From NCBI RefSeq assembly GCF_013433315.1, contig NZ_WXVV01000008.1:62001-126000 (forward strand): a stretch of 64,000 nucleotides of DNA, read 5' to 3'. The stretch is from Pseudomonas crudilactis (GTDB lineage Bacteria; Pseudomonadota; Gammaproteobacteria; Pseudomonadales; Pseudomonadaceae). Below, piece by piece: positions 18,278-26,241 of the stretch. The translations under genes were made by a program, and so were the position numbers. Below the pieces are notes generated by a model, which was not told the origin of the DNA, did no database searches, and was given only the letters and a program-made list of their open reading frames with translations. Position 1 is the first letter of the stretch. Every line of letters begins with the position of its first letter.

Positions 18278-19036
18278 ATGAATCGCAAAATCGCATTGAT
18301 TACCGGCGCCAGTCGTGGCCTGGGCAAGAACGCCGCTCTGCACCTCGCCGCTCAAGGCATCGACATCATTGGCACCTACAACAGCCGTGCCGATGAAGCC
18401 CAAGCGCTGGTCGCAGATGTCCAGGCTCTCGGCGGCAAAGCCGTGATGCTGCAACTGGACGTTGGCCGTAGCGAGAGCTTTGCCGATTTCGCTACACGTG
18501 TTGAGCAAGCGTTACAGCAGACCTTCGACCGCCAGCGCTTTGATTTCCTGATCAACAACGCCGGGGTCGGCTTGCATGCCGGTTTCGCCGAGACCACCGT
18601 CGAGCAATTCGACCTGCTGATGAATGTCCATCTGAAAGGGCCGTTCTTCCTGACCCAGCAACTGCTGCCACTGATCAACGACGGCGGGCGGATCATCAAC
18701 ATTTCCAGTGGTCTAGCGCGTTTCACCATTGCCGGCGCCTGCGCTTATGCCGCAATGAAAGGCGCTATTGAAGTCCTGACCCGCTATCAGGCGAAAGAGC
18801 TGGGCGCACGGCAGATTGCCGTGAATACCTTGGCGCCAGGTGCGATTGAAACCGACTTTGGCGGCGGCACCGTTCGCGACAACGCGGCAGTGAATGCGAT
18901 GGTCGCCGACAACACTGCGCTGGGTCGTGCCGGTCAGCCGGATGACATTGGCGGGGCGTTGGCACTGTTGCTGTCGCCGGGTGCGCAGTGGATCAATGGT
19001 CAGCGGGTCGAGGCATCCGGCGGGATGTTTCTCTAA
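18278..19036 (+). CDS. SDR family NAD(P)-dependent oxidoreductase
   Basis: A 252-residue classical short-chain dehydrogenase/reductase. The cofactor motif TGASRGLG is at residues 9-16, NNAG at 93-96, the catalytic Ser at 143/144, and Tyr157 and Lys161 (YAAMK). The substrate cannot be read. The ATG follows GAGGAAG. It is divergent from the LysR gene and ends at a strong bidirectional terminator. Confidence 0.92.
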   Translation: MNRKIALITGASRGLGKNAALHLAAQGIDIIGTYNSRADEAQALVADVQALGGKAVMLQLDVGRSESFADFATRVEQALQQTFDRQRFDFLINNAGVGLHAGFAETTVEQFDLLMNVHLKGPFFLTQQLLPLINDGGRIINISSGLARFTIAGACAYAAMKGAIEVLTRYQAKELGARQIAVNTLAPGAIETDFGGGTVRDNAAVNAMVADNTALGRAGQPDDIGGALALLLSPGAQWINGQRVEASGGMFL

Positions 19037-19047
19037 ATACCAGGCAC

Positions 19048-19084
19048 AAAAAATCGCAGCCTTTCGGGCTGCGATTTTTTTGTT
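19048..19084. terminator. Bidirectional terminator between SDR and PACE genes
   Basis: AAAAAATCGCAGCC, a TTTC loop and GGGCTGCGATTTTTTT give T-runs on both strands, so it can serve both convergent genes. Confidence 0.85.
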
Positions 19085-19521
19085 TAACCCTGACACGCAT
19101 TACGCATCATCACGCGCTCACGCACCACGTCATATCCCCAGTGATACACATAGGTGTACGGCAGGAAAAACAGCAGCACACCGATGTCGAGCAAAAACGC
19201 CTGCCACAGGCTGACCGACAACCACCAGGCAATCAGCGGCACGCCCATCACGATCAAACCACCCTCGAACAGCAGCGCGTGCACCACCCGTACCCAGGCG
19301 TTGTGCGCCACGTTCATGCGCGCAAGCATACGGTCGAAGAAGCGGTTGAACACTACGTTCCAACCCAACGCCAACAGGGCGATCAACACGGTCACCGCGC
19401 CCATTTCAAGCATCGGTTTTTGCATGATCCACGCCAGCAACGGGGTGCAGATCAGAATCGCCAGCAGTTCGAAACCGATGGCCTGGAAAATACGTTCAGT
19501 GATGGATTTGTTGGCAGTCAT
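19084..19521 (-). CDS. PACE family multidrug/biocide efflux transporter
   Basis: A 145-residue protein with four membrane helices in two tandem bacterial transmembrane pairs. The family's essential first-helix glutamate is visible as GFE at residues 16-18 (equivalent to Glu15 of AceI). The GWNVVFNRFFDR motif after helix 2 is the conserved Trp-Asn signature. PACE proteins export biocides such as chlorhexidine and probably polyamines. It is divergent from a LysR gene, the usual arrangement for this family. Confidence 0.87.
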   Translation of the reverse strand: MTANKSITERIFQAIGFELLAILICTPLLAWIMQKPMLEMGAVTVLIALLALGWNVVFNRFFDRMLARMNVAHNAWVRVVHALLFEGGLIVMGVPLIAWWLSVSLWQAFLLDIGVLLFFLPYTYVYHWGYDVVRERVMMRNACQG

Positions 19522-19610
19522 GGCCTGACTCCTTGAGTGAAGATGGTTGCCATGATCTATCTTGATACCGATACTTCATAACCAATAACCATCGATCAAG
19601 GCGATAGTTG

Positions 19611-20465
19611 ATGATCTCGCAGGAAGTACTGCTGGCGTTTGTCCAGGCCGCCACGCAAGGCTCGTTTTCCGCAGCGGCGCGCAAGCTCGGGCGCAGCCAG
19701 TCGACCATCAGCGCGGCGGTGGCCAGTCTCGAGATCGATCTGGATCTGCAGCTGTTTGATCGCAGCAGCCGCAAACCGACGCTGACCCCGGCCGGGCATG
19801 TGATGCTGCAACGTGCCGAGGCGATTCTGGCGGCCAGCAGTCGCCTCGAGATGACTGCGCGGCAACTTTCCCAAGGCGTCGAACCGAAGCTGACCGTGGC
19901 GATTTCCGACACCTATCAGTCGGACCGTTTTGAAGCGGCGTTGGTCGGGTTTGAGCAGCGTTATCCGGATCTGGAACTGGAATGCCTGATCGCTGAGTGC
20001 GATGACCTGATCGAGCTGGTACAGCGCGGTCGCGCGCATCTGGCGTTCGCCGAGATGCAGGAGAACTATCCGCCGGATCTGGTCACCTCGACCGTGGCCG
20101 AACGCACGGAGATCGCCCTGTTCGTCAATCGCGACCATGCGTTGGCCAAGCTTGATCACATTGATCAGCAGATCCTCGAGCAGCATCGCGAATTGCGTCT
20201 GGCGACGATCGTCAATCCGTATGACAGTCGCGGCAAAGGTCGGGTGTGGTCGGCGCCGAGTTACCTGATGCTGCTGGAAATGGCCGAGAAGGGCTTTGGC
20301 TGGGCGCCGTTGCCACGTTGGCTGGCGCAGCGCTTTGGCAATGATCTGTTGGTGGAGTTGAAAGTGCGCGGCTGGCCTAAGCCGGTGTTTGTTGATGCGT
20401 TGTGGTCGCGCCTGTATCCGCCGGGGCCGGCGGGGAGTTGGTTGTTGAGCAAGATGCTGGAATAG
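19611..20465 (+). CDS. LysR family regulator divergent from PACE gene
   Basis: A 284-residue LysR protein. The helix-turn-helix is GSFSAAARKLGRSQSTISAA, followed by LFDRSSRKPTLTPAG, with a standard effector domain after it. The ATG at 19611 is preferred to the TTG one codon earlier. It lies 89 bases from the start of the PACE gene on the other strand and is its likely regulator. A second LysR-PACE pair in this window (31110-32544) has the same geometry. Confidence 0.9.
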   Translation: MISQEVLLAFVQAATQGSFSAAARKLGRSQSTISAAVASLEIDLDLQLFDRSSRKPTLTPAGHVMLQRAEAILAASSRLEMTARQLSQGVEPKLTVAISDTYQSDRFEAALVGFEQRYPDLELECLIAECDDLIELVQRGRAHLAFAEMQENYPPDLVTSTVAERTEIALFVNRDHALAKLDHIDQQILEQHRELRLATIVNPYDSRGKGRVWSAPSYLMLLEMAEKGFGWAPLPRWLAQRFGNDLLVELKVRGWPKPVFVDALWSRLYPPGPAGSWLLSKMLE

Positions 20466-20481
20466 CGTTGAAGATAGAGCC

Positions 20482-20658
20482 ACCCTCACCCCAGCCCTCT
20501 CCCGGTGGGAGAGGGGGCCGACCGAGGTGTCTTGCGTCATACATCGACCTGAAATATCGAGTCGATTATGGATTCACCGCTGAGCGTTCAGGTCGGCGTA
20601 CTTGTACAGCATCCCCCAATCGGTCCCCTCTCCCCCTGGGAGAGGGCTAGGGTGAGGG
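20482..20658. repeat. MITE-like repeat, long subtype, overlapping the end of the sigma gene
   Basis: Terminal inverted repeats CCCTCACCCCAGCCCTCTCCC and GGGAGAGGGCTAGGGTGAGGG surround about 135 bases with the segment GACCTGAAATATCGAGTCGA. Its right arm contains the stop codon of the sigma-factor gene at 20647-20649. Confidence 0.8.
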
Positions 20659-21888
20659 CGATTCCAGCGCCATGAGCCGCCCTTCAATAAACCGCCGCTC
20701 CGGCTCTTGTCGGGTCAACTCCAAGGCCCGCAAATACGCCGAACGCGCCGCCTCCACCCTGCCCAACTGCCGACAAAACTCCGCCCGCGCCGAATGCGCC
20801 AAGTGGTAATCCTGCAGCTCACCCCGGGCCAAAATCCCCTCAATCAAATTCAACCCCGCCAGCGCCCCATCGCGCTTGGCCACCGCCACCGCCCGGTTCA
20901 ACTCGATCACCGGCGAAGGCACCGCCCGCAGCAGCACGTCATACAAACCAACGATCTGCTCCCAATCCGTCTCCGCCGCCGTTGGCGCCTCGGCATGCAC
21001 CGCGGCAATCGCCGCTTGCAGGCAATAGGGCCCAAACCGCCGCGTGGTCAGCGCACGCTCAACCAGCGCACAGCCTTCAGCTATCAACGCGCTGTCCCAC
21101 AATGAGCGATCCTGATCATCCAGCAGCACCAGTTCACCACTCGACGAAGTGCGCGCCAGACGCCGCGACTCGTGCAACAACATCATCGCCAGCAACCCCA
21201 TCACCTCCGGTTCCGGCAGCAACTCCATCAACAACCGCCCCAACCTGATCGCCTCACGGGTCAGATCCTCACGCGTCAATTCAGCCCCGACCGACGCCGA
21301 ATACCCTTCGTTGAACACTAGATAAATCACCCGTAACACGCTGTCGAGGCGCTCGGGCAATTCGCTCAGGCTCGGTACTTGATAAGGGATTTTCGCGTCA
21401 CGGATCTTGGCTTTCGCCCGCACGATGCGCTGGGCTATCGCCGCTGGCGCCGAGAGAAAGGCGCGGGCGATTTCCTCGGTGGTGAGGTCGCAGACTTCAC
21501 GCAAGGTCAGCGGCACTTGCGCATCCGCCGCCAGCGCCGGGTGACAACAGGTGAAGATCAGCCGCAGGCGATCGTCTTCCACGTCCTCGCCACTCCAGTC
21601 GGCCTGTTCCAGTTCTTCCAGTTGCGCCAGCAACAGGGGTTGCGAGGCCTTGAACCGCGCGCGGCGGCGCAATACATCAATCGCCTTGAAGCGCCCGGTC
21701 GAGACCAGCCAGGTGCGCGGATTGTCCGGCACGCCGTCGCGTTGCCAGCGTTCGACCGCGACGAAGAACGCCTCATGCAAGGCTTCTTCGGCGAGGTCGA
21801 AATCGCCGAGCAGGCGAATCAGCGTCGCCAGTATCCGCCGCGAGTCTTCGCGATAGACCTGCTCGACCCGCGCCCGGACTTCAGACAT
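20647..21888 (-). CDS. ECF42-type RNA polymerase sigma factor with C-terminal extension
   Basis: A 413-residue sigma factor. Regions sigma-2 (DLAEEALHEAFFVAVERW) and sigma-4 (LTLREVCDLTTEEIARAFL) occupy the first 180 residues. A helical DUF6596/TPR-like extension of about 220 residues follows. This extension plus the adjacent DGPF/YCII gene defines the ECF42 group, in which no anti-sigma factor is found and the extension is thought to control activity. The ATG overlaps the stop of the YCII gene by 8 bases. The last residues (SPSP and the stop) are encoded by a MITE-like repeat arm. Confidence 0.9.
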   Translation of the reverse strand: MSEVRARVEQVYREDSRRILATLIRLLGDFDLAEEALHEAFFVAVERWQRDGVPDNPRTWLVSTGRFKAIDVLRRRARFKASQPLLLAQLEELEQADWSGEDVEDDRLRLIFTCCHPALAADAQVPLTLREVCDLTTEEIARAFLSAPAAIAQRIVRAKAKIRDAKIPYQVPSLSELPERLDSVLRVIYLVFNEGYSASVGAELTREDLTREAIRLGRLLMELLPEPEVMGLLAMMLLHESRRLARTSSSGELVLLDDQDRSLWDSALIAEGCALVERALTTRRFGPYCLQAAIAAVHAEAPTAAETDWEQIVGLYDVLLRAVPSPVIELNRAVAVAKRDGALAGLNLIEGILARGELQDYHLAHSARAEFCRQLGRVEAARSAYLRALELTRQEPERRFIEGRLMALESPSP

Positions 21889-22225
21889 TCAACTGCCGCA
21901 CCGGGCGCACTTCAACGCTACCGACCCGCGCCGCCGGAATGTTGCCGGCGACCTGAATCGCTTCGTTGAGATCCTTGGCGTCAATCAGGTAGAAACCGGC
22001 CAATTGCTCCTTGGTTTCAGCGAACGGGCCATCGGTGATCGACAGTTTGCCGTTGCGCATCCTGACGGTAGTGGCGGTCTGCACCGACTCCAGCGCCTCG
22101 GCGGCAACCATCCGGCCGCTGCCCTGAATCGACTCGGCATAAGCCCAGCACTCAGCGTCTTCCGGACTGTCGGGGGATGAATGCAGCAGGCGTTCATCGC
22201 TGTAGACCAGGCATAAATACTTCAT
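21881..22225 (-). CDS. YCII/DGPF-domain protein of the ECF42 operon
   Basis: A 114-residue single-domain YCII-related protein with the hallmark DGPF at residues 65-68 (TDGPFAETKEQLAGF). DGPF proteins are the conserved partners and targets of ECF42 sigma factors; their biochemical role is not settled. The ATG at 22225 has an AGGAGA ribosome site. It overlaps the sigma-factor start and follows the SnoaL-like gene by about 40 bases. Confidence 0.88.
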   Translation of the reverse strand: MKYLCLVYSDERLLHSSPDSPEDAECWAYAESIQGSGRMVAAEALESVQTATTVRMRNGKLSITDGPFAETKEQLAGFYLIDAKDLNEAIQVAGNIPAARVGSVEVRPVRQLNV

Positions 22226-22265
22226 GGCGTTCTCCTGAATCGGACGGTTCAACTATGGCTGAAGA

Positions 22266-22691
22266 TCAGGGAGTCACATCGAAGAGGGTTGCGCCACTCA
22301 TCGGATCGAACGGCGCCGACCAGTGTTCATGGGCGATTTTCCACGCCCCGCCGATCTGCCGATAGCAGGCGGTGACGCGCATCCAGCAGCTCTGGGTTTC
22401 ACCCTTGTCGTTGGTGCCGCCGCAGTTGGCCACCCAGTGGGCGAAGGCGATGTTGTCGGCGTTTTCGATGACGATTTCGTGGAATTCGAAGACGTGCGGG
22501 CCGGGGCACATTTCCATGCACGCCACCCAGTGCGAGCGGTAGGCCGGTTTGCCCTTGAATTGCAGGGCCTTGATCGCGTCGAAAGAGACGATGTCGTCGG
22601 CGTACAACGCCATGACTTTCTCCACGTCCTTGGTCATGACGGCTTCGCGGTAGGTGTTGATCAGGGTCTGGATCTCGGTTTGTGCGCTCAT
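22266..22691 (-). CDS. SnoaL-like / NTF2-fold protein of the ECF42 operon
   Basis: A 141-residue protein with the NTF2-like fold: an N-terminal helix (IQTLINTYREAVMTKDVEKVMALYADD), a beta sheet, and a C-terminal strand pair (WKIAHEHWSAPFDP). This is the SnoaL/DUF4440 group, which includes small isomerases and binding proteins. A GGAGAA ribosome site precedes the ATG. It is the first gene of the operon with the DGPF protein and ECF42 sigma factor, so it is likely part of the same stress response. Confidence 0.82.
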   Translation of the reverse strand: MSAQTEIQTLINTYREAVMTKDVEKVMALYADDIVSFDAIKALQFKGKPAYRSHWVACMEMCPGPHVFEFHEIVIENADNIAFAHWVANCGGTNDKGETQSCWMRVTACYRQIGGAWKIAHEHWSAPFDPMSGATLFDVTP

Positions 22692-22832
22692 GGTGTTCTC
22701 CGTGGTTTTTGTTGTGAAGACACCCTTAGTCGTTCGGCAAACAGGCAGATCGACAGTCGAAACAAAAAATTTCCACTGAGGCCAAAATCGCTAGAATCCG
22801 AGGCTTATCTTTGTAGGAAAAAGGAAATTCCC

Positions 22833-23318
22833 GTGTCAGCCCAACTCGTGCCGTACGACAGCCTCAACGCTTTACAGCGTGAGCAAGTCGAGGCAATTGA
22901 AATCCATGCCGAGCAGATCAAGTTCTCCGGTGATATCCATGGCGCGTTGCACACGCTGCTGTCGAAGCCCGGCCCCGGCGTAAAAGGCTTTGCGCTGCTG
23001 GCGGATGACGTGCCGGTAGCGTTTCTGCTGCTCAAGCGCCCGCCGGTCTTGCCGGCCTGGGCCGATGAACACAGCGCCACCTTGCATGCGTTGCAGGTCG
23101 ATCGCCGCGCACAAGGCAAGGGTTACGGCAAGGCCTGTCTGCAAGCGCTACCCGAGGTTGCGCGTCTGGCGTGGCCGGAGATCAAGGGGCTGGAATTGTC
23201 GGTGGACGCGGATAACGACGCGGCCATCGCGCTGTACGCCAAACACGGTTACGTCGACAGCGGTGAAGCGTACAAGGGCCGGATCGGTTACGAGCGGCGT
23301 ATGGGGCTGTTTTTCTAA
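22833..23318 (+). CDS. GNAT family N-acetyltransferase
   Basis: A 161-residue GNAT protein starting at a GTG with an AAAGGAAA ribosome site. The acetyl-CoA loop is VDRRAQGKGYGKA (Q/RxxGxG/A pattern), and the late NDAAIALYAKHGYVDSGE segment is also typical. The substrate is unknown. It is divergent from the ECF42 operon and followed 18 bases later by a PPOX flavoprotein gene, probably co-transcribed. Confidence 0.87.
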   Translation: MSAQLVPYDSLNALQREQVEAIEIHAEQIKFSGDIHGALHTLLSKPGPGVKGFALLADDVPVAFLLLKRPPVLPAWADEHSATLHALQVDRRAQGKGYGKACLQALPEVARLAWPEIKGLELSVDADNDAAIALYAKHGYVDSGEAYKGRIGYERRMGLFF

Positions 23319-23336
23319 GTCATCGAGGAATGCACG

Positions 23337-23942
23337 ATGATCGACTCAATCGAAGCGCTGGAAGCGATTTACGGACTGCCCCACGAGCGGGCGGTGCGCA
23401 AGCAGATCGGTTTTCTCAACGAGGATTATCAGGCGATGGTGCGCCTGTCACCGCTGGTGATTGTCAGCTCGGTGGGGGCCGATGGCCTGGATAATTCGCC
23501 GCGTGGGGATACGCCGGGGTTTGTGCGGATCATTGATCAAAACACCCTGGCCCTGCCGGATCGCCCGGGTAACAACCGCATCGATACCTTGCGCAATGTG
23601 CTGCAGGATTCTCGGGTGTCGCTGCTGTTCATCATTCCGGGGATTGGCGAGACGTTGCGGGTCAATGGCACGGCAACGATCAGCGCAGATCCACAGCTGC
23701 TGGAAAGCTTTGCGGTGAATGGCAAACCGGCGAAAACGGTGTTGCTGGTGACGGTGGAAGCGGCGTTTTTTCATTGCTCGAAAGCGTTCGTCCGTTCGGA
23801 TGCGTGGAATCCGGAAACGCACCTGCCGCGCTCGGCCCTGCCCTCTGCCGGCGCTTTCCACAAGCGCCTGAATGATGGCGAGTTCGACGCCGAAACCTAC
23901 GACCGCGAAGCGCCTAAACGGGTCACCGATACTCTCTACTGA
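23337..23942 (+). CDS. FMN-dependent PPOX-type flavoprotein (MSMEG_1061 family)
   Basis: A 201-residue pyridoxamine-5'-phosphate-oxidase-fold protein. The split-barrel region includes VSSVGADGLDNSPRGDTPGFV, LALPDRPGNNRIDTL and RVNGTATI, which are typical of the MSMEG_1061 FMN-binding subgroup. It probably reduces or binds a small molecule; the reaction is unknown. The ribosome site is GAGGAA. It follows the GNAT gene closely and ends at an inverted repeat. Confidence 0.82.
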   Translation: MIDSIEALEAIYGLPHERAVRKQIGFLNEDYQAMVRLSPLVIVSSVGADGLDNSPRGDTPGFVRIIDQNTLALPDRPGNNRIDTLRNVLQDSRVSLLFIIPGIGETLRVNGTATISADPQLLESFAVNGKPAKTVLLVTVEAAFFHCSKAFVRSDAWNPETHLPRSALPSAGAFHKRLNDGEFDAETYDREAPKRVTDTLY

Positions 23943-23953
23943 CAGAACACGGT

Positions 23954-24048
23954 CCCCTGTAGGAGCTGCCGAAGGCTGCGATCTTTTGATGCTGATCTTT
24001 TAAGAAGCAACATCAAAAGATCGCAGCCTTCGGCAGCTCCTACAGGGG
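23954..24048. repeat. Inverted repeat, GTAGGAGCTGCCGAAGG type
   Basis: A near-perfect long hairpin: CCCCTGTAGGAGCTGCCGAA ... with the complementary arm ending in TCCTACAGGGG, including GCTGCGATCTTTTGAT near the centre. It lies between convergent genes. Copies occur at 30875-30960 and 38483-38551. Confidence 0.88.
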
Positions 24049-24063
24049 TAATCATCCATAAAG

Positions 24064-24552
24064 TCAGAGAGTCAGGATCATCTCGTGCCACGCCATGCCG
24101 CCGTGATCCGACTCCGACGGTTTGATGTAGGCAAAACCAAACCCGGCATACAGCGGAATATGCTGTTCCTTGCACATCAAATGAATCGTCGCTTTATCCA
24201 TCGCACGCATACGCTCGATGAACTCGCCCATCAAACGCTTGGCCAGACCCTGCCCCTGATAATCCGGGTGCACCACCACCGACATGATCACCACGTTCGG
24301 CCCTTGCGGGTCGTGGCCGATCAGTTCCTTGAATGCCTCGTCCGACATCTGCACGTCAAACGCCGCACCGGAATTGACGAAGCCTGCGACGATGCCATCG
24401 ACCTCAGCCACAACAAAGCCTTCCGGCCAGGTGGCGATGCGCGTGGCGATTTTTTCGCGGGTAGCCGCTTCGTCACCCTCATAGGCAACGGTTTCGATGG
24501 CGTAGCAGCGGTCCAGGTCGGCGGCGGTGACATTGCGGATGACGGTGTTCAT
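24064..24552 (-). CDS. GNAT family N-acetyltransferase
   Basis: A 162-residue GNAT enzyme. The N-terminus is RNVTAADLDRCYAIETVAYEGDEA, and the cofactor-binding segment is VVVHPDYQGQGLAKRL. The late YAGFGFAYIKPSESDHGGMAWHEM segment is also conserved. The layout resembles arylalkylamine/serotonin acetyltransferase-like GNATs; the substrate is unknown. The ATG at 24552 is preferred to one 39 bases upstream. It is monocistronic. Confidence 0.86.
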   Translation of the reverse strand: MNTVIRNVTAADLDRCYAIETVAYEGDEAATREKIATRIATWPEGFVVAEVDGIVAGFVNSGAAFDVQMSDEAFKELIGHDPQGPNVVIMSVVVHPDYQGQGLAKRLMGEFIERMRAMDKATIHLMCKEQHIPLYAGFGFAYIKPSESDHGGMAWHEMILTL

Positions 24553-24717
24553 GGCAGCTCGGAAATCAGCAGAAGAAAGTGCCGAAAGCATAAAGGAATA
24601 AGGCCTGCATATCGATGCGCACGGGCGGCGTAAAGCCTGCGTATAAGTGCTTTTCTTCGGGGGCGGGCCGGGCTATTTCTGCGGTGTATCTCTGATCACC
24701 CTTGGGGGAAACCGCTT

Positions 24718-24834
24718 ATGAGCAGCGTTGAAATCGGCCTGTTGATGGTGTTGGGCATCAGTACGTTCGGCTTTATCACGTTAGGCATCGACCTGTTGCG
24801 GGCGCGACGGTTGGGCAAAGGCAAGCGGGGTTAA
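24718..24834 (+). CDS. Small single-pass membrane protein, 38 residues
   Basis: A 38-residue frame starts at an ATG 8 bases after a strong GGGGGA ribosome site. It encodes one hydrophobic helix (about residues 6-27: IGLLMVLGISTFGFITLGI) followed by a basic tail (RARRLGKGKRG). The codon use, ribosome site and positive-inside tail argue for a real gene. It has no match I can name. Confidence 0.6.
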   Translation: MSSVEIGLLMVLGISTFGFITLGIDLLRARRLGKGKRG

Positions 24835-24877
24835 AAACCATGAGGCGGATTAATGATCCGCCTCAGGCTTGCCCCGC

Positions 24878-25372
24878 TCAGGCCTTGGTATCGACCGGTA
24901 CACAGATTTCCAGTTTGCCGGTGTGCTTCTTCGGGTTGAAGTCGGCGCTGTAACGCTCAAGTTCCGGGGCGTTGAGTTCCACATAATGAGAGGTCGGCAA
25001 CCAGGTCTTGTAGATGTATTGCAGGGTTTGCGGCAACTGTTCGAGCGGTCCTTTGTGCTCGAACACTGCGTACTGGCGAGGCAGCACTTCGATCCATTGG
25101 TAGACCTTCTGGTCGAGGTCATCAAGCTTGCTGATTTCCACCCCGGCGGTGTAATCAAAGCCACCCTTGTCGTCGAAATTACTGCAGACGCCGTAGGTCA
25201 CTTCGTTTTTTTGTCCCTGGATCTTTCCCAGGTGCGGCAAGAACTTTTCCCACAGCGCCGGGATGTTTTTTGCTGTGTCTTGAGTAAATCGACCGCGAAA
25301 GCCTGCAATCAGCAGGAAGTGTCCATGTTCGAAGCGAGGTTCAGCCACTTCGACGCGTTTTTGCTCATCCAT
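24878..25372 (-). CDS. GyrI-like small-molecule-binding protein
   Basis: A 164-residue free-standing GyrI-like/AraC effector-binding domain (SOUL-like fold). It opens with EVAEPRFEHGHFLLIAGFRG, and the TYGVCSNFD and YQWIEVLPRQYAVFEHKG segments are typical, with a C-terminal GKLEICVPV strand. Such proteins bind or hydrolyse small cationic or lipophilic compounds. The start at 25372 gives the domain without the unrelated upstream extension. It follows the LysE gene by 67 bases on the same strand. Confidence 0.85.
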   Translation of the reverse strand: MDEQKRVEVAEPRFEHGHFLLIAGFRGRFTQDTAKNIPALWEKFLPHLGKIQGQKNEVTYGVCSNFDDKGGFDYTAGVEISKLDDLDQKVYQWIEVLPRQYAVFEHKGPLEQLPQTLQYIYKTWLPTSHYVELNAPELERYSADFNPKKHTGKLEICVPVDTKA

Positions 25373-25439
25373 GACTCGACTCCTGGAACAAAAGAGGGGT
25401 TCGGCTGGGAGTATAGAAAGCCAAAGCCGATTCGCACGT

Positions 25440-26102
25440 TTACAGCGCGTGCAACTGCTCGACGGCGCCCGAACCAACGAATTCGTTATAGCCAGATACG
25501 ATCACATACACCGCGAAATAGCAGAAGATCGCCGCAGATGCCATGTAGGAATAGCGCAACAGCTTGTCGCCCAACAGCTTGCCACCATGGCTTGCGGCAA
25601 AGCATAAACCCGCCGACCACAGCAGCCCGGCGCAAAGGAATCCGCCAAGGAACAGCGCCGAACTCACCGGCCCACCGCCACCGGAACGGGCGATCAACGT
25701 ACCGCCAACAGCGGCGAACCAGAGAATCGCGCTCGGCGACGACATCGCGAGAAATATCCCCCGGAAGAACTCCTTGCGATGGGAGTTTTGCCCCACTTCC
25801 GCCGTGGCCGCCAACTGCGCCTCGTGGTGAATCGCCGAGTAAATCATCTTCGCCGCAAAGTAGATCAGCAGCGCCGCACCGCCGATCCACAACACCCAAC
25901 GCACGCTTTCGTATTGCAGCAAAACGGTCATGCCGGCCAGCGCCAGCACCGCGTAAATCAGGTCGCCGACACAGGTGCCGAGGCCCAGTGCAAAGCCCTG
26001 AAAGTAACCGCGCTGCATCGCCAGCGTGATCATGGCGATGTTGGCCACGCCGATATCCAGGCACAGCGAAAGGCTCAGCAAGAAGCCGCTGGTGAATTCC
26101 AT
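25440..26102 (-). CDS. LysE/RhtB family amino-acid exporter
   Basis: A 220-residue inner-membrane protein with about six helices. The family's conserved first-helix region (GFLLSLSLCLDIGVANIAMITLAMQRG) and the later FFRGIFLAMSSPSAILWF segment are visible. Members export amino acids or their derivatives; the substrate is unknown. It may be co-transcribed with the GyrI-like gene downstream and is divergent from alaC. Confidence 0.88.
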   Translation of the reverse strand: MEFTSGFLLSLSLCLDIGVANIAMITLAMQRGYFQGFALGLGTCVGDLIYAVLALAGMTVLLQYESVRWVLWIGGAALLIYFAAKMIYSAIHHEAQLAATAEVGQNSHRKEFFRGIFLAMSSPSAILWFAAVGGTLIARSGGGGPVSSALFLGGFLCAGLLWSAGLCFAASHGGKLLGDKLLRYSYMASAAIFCYFAVYVIVSGYNEFVGSGAVEQLHAL

Positions 26103-26241
26103 CTACCGATTTCCTTGGGACAAAATTGTTTACAAACGGGCTGGACAGTATGCCATCACTGACCTTATCTTCCGCCACAGGTCACCGCAGTGACCAGCGT
26201 CGCTCGGACGGTTCCGGGCGCTTACGTTATCCGAGGCAACA

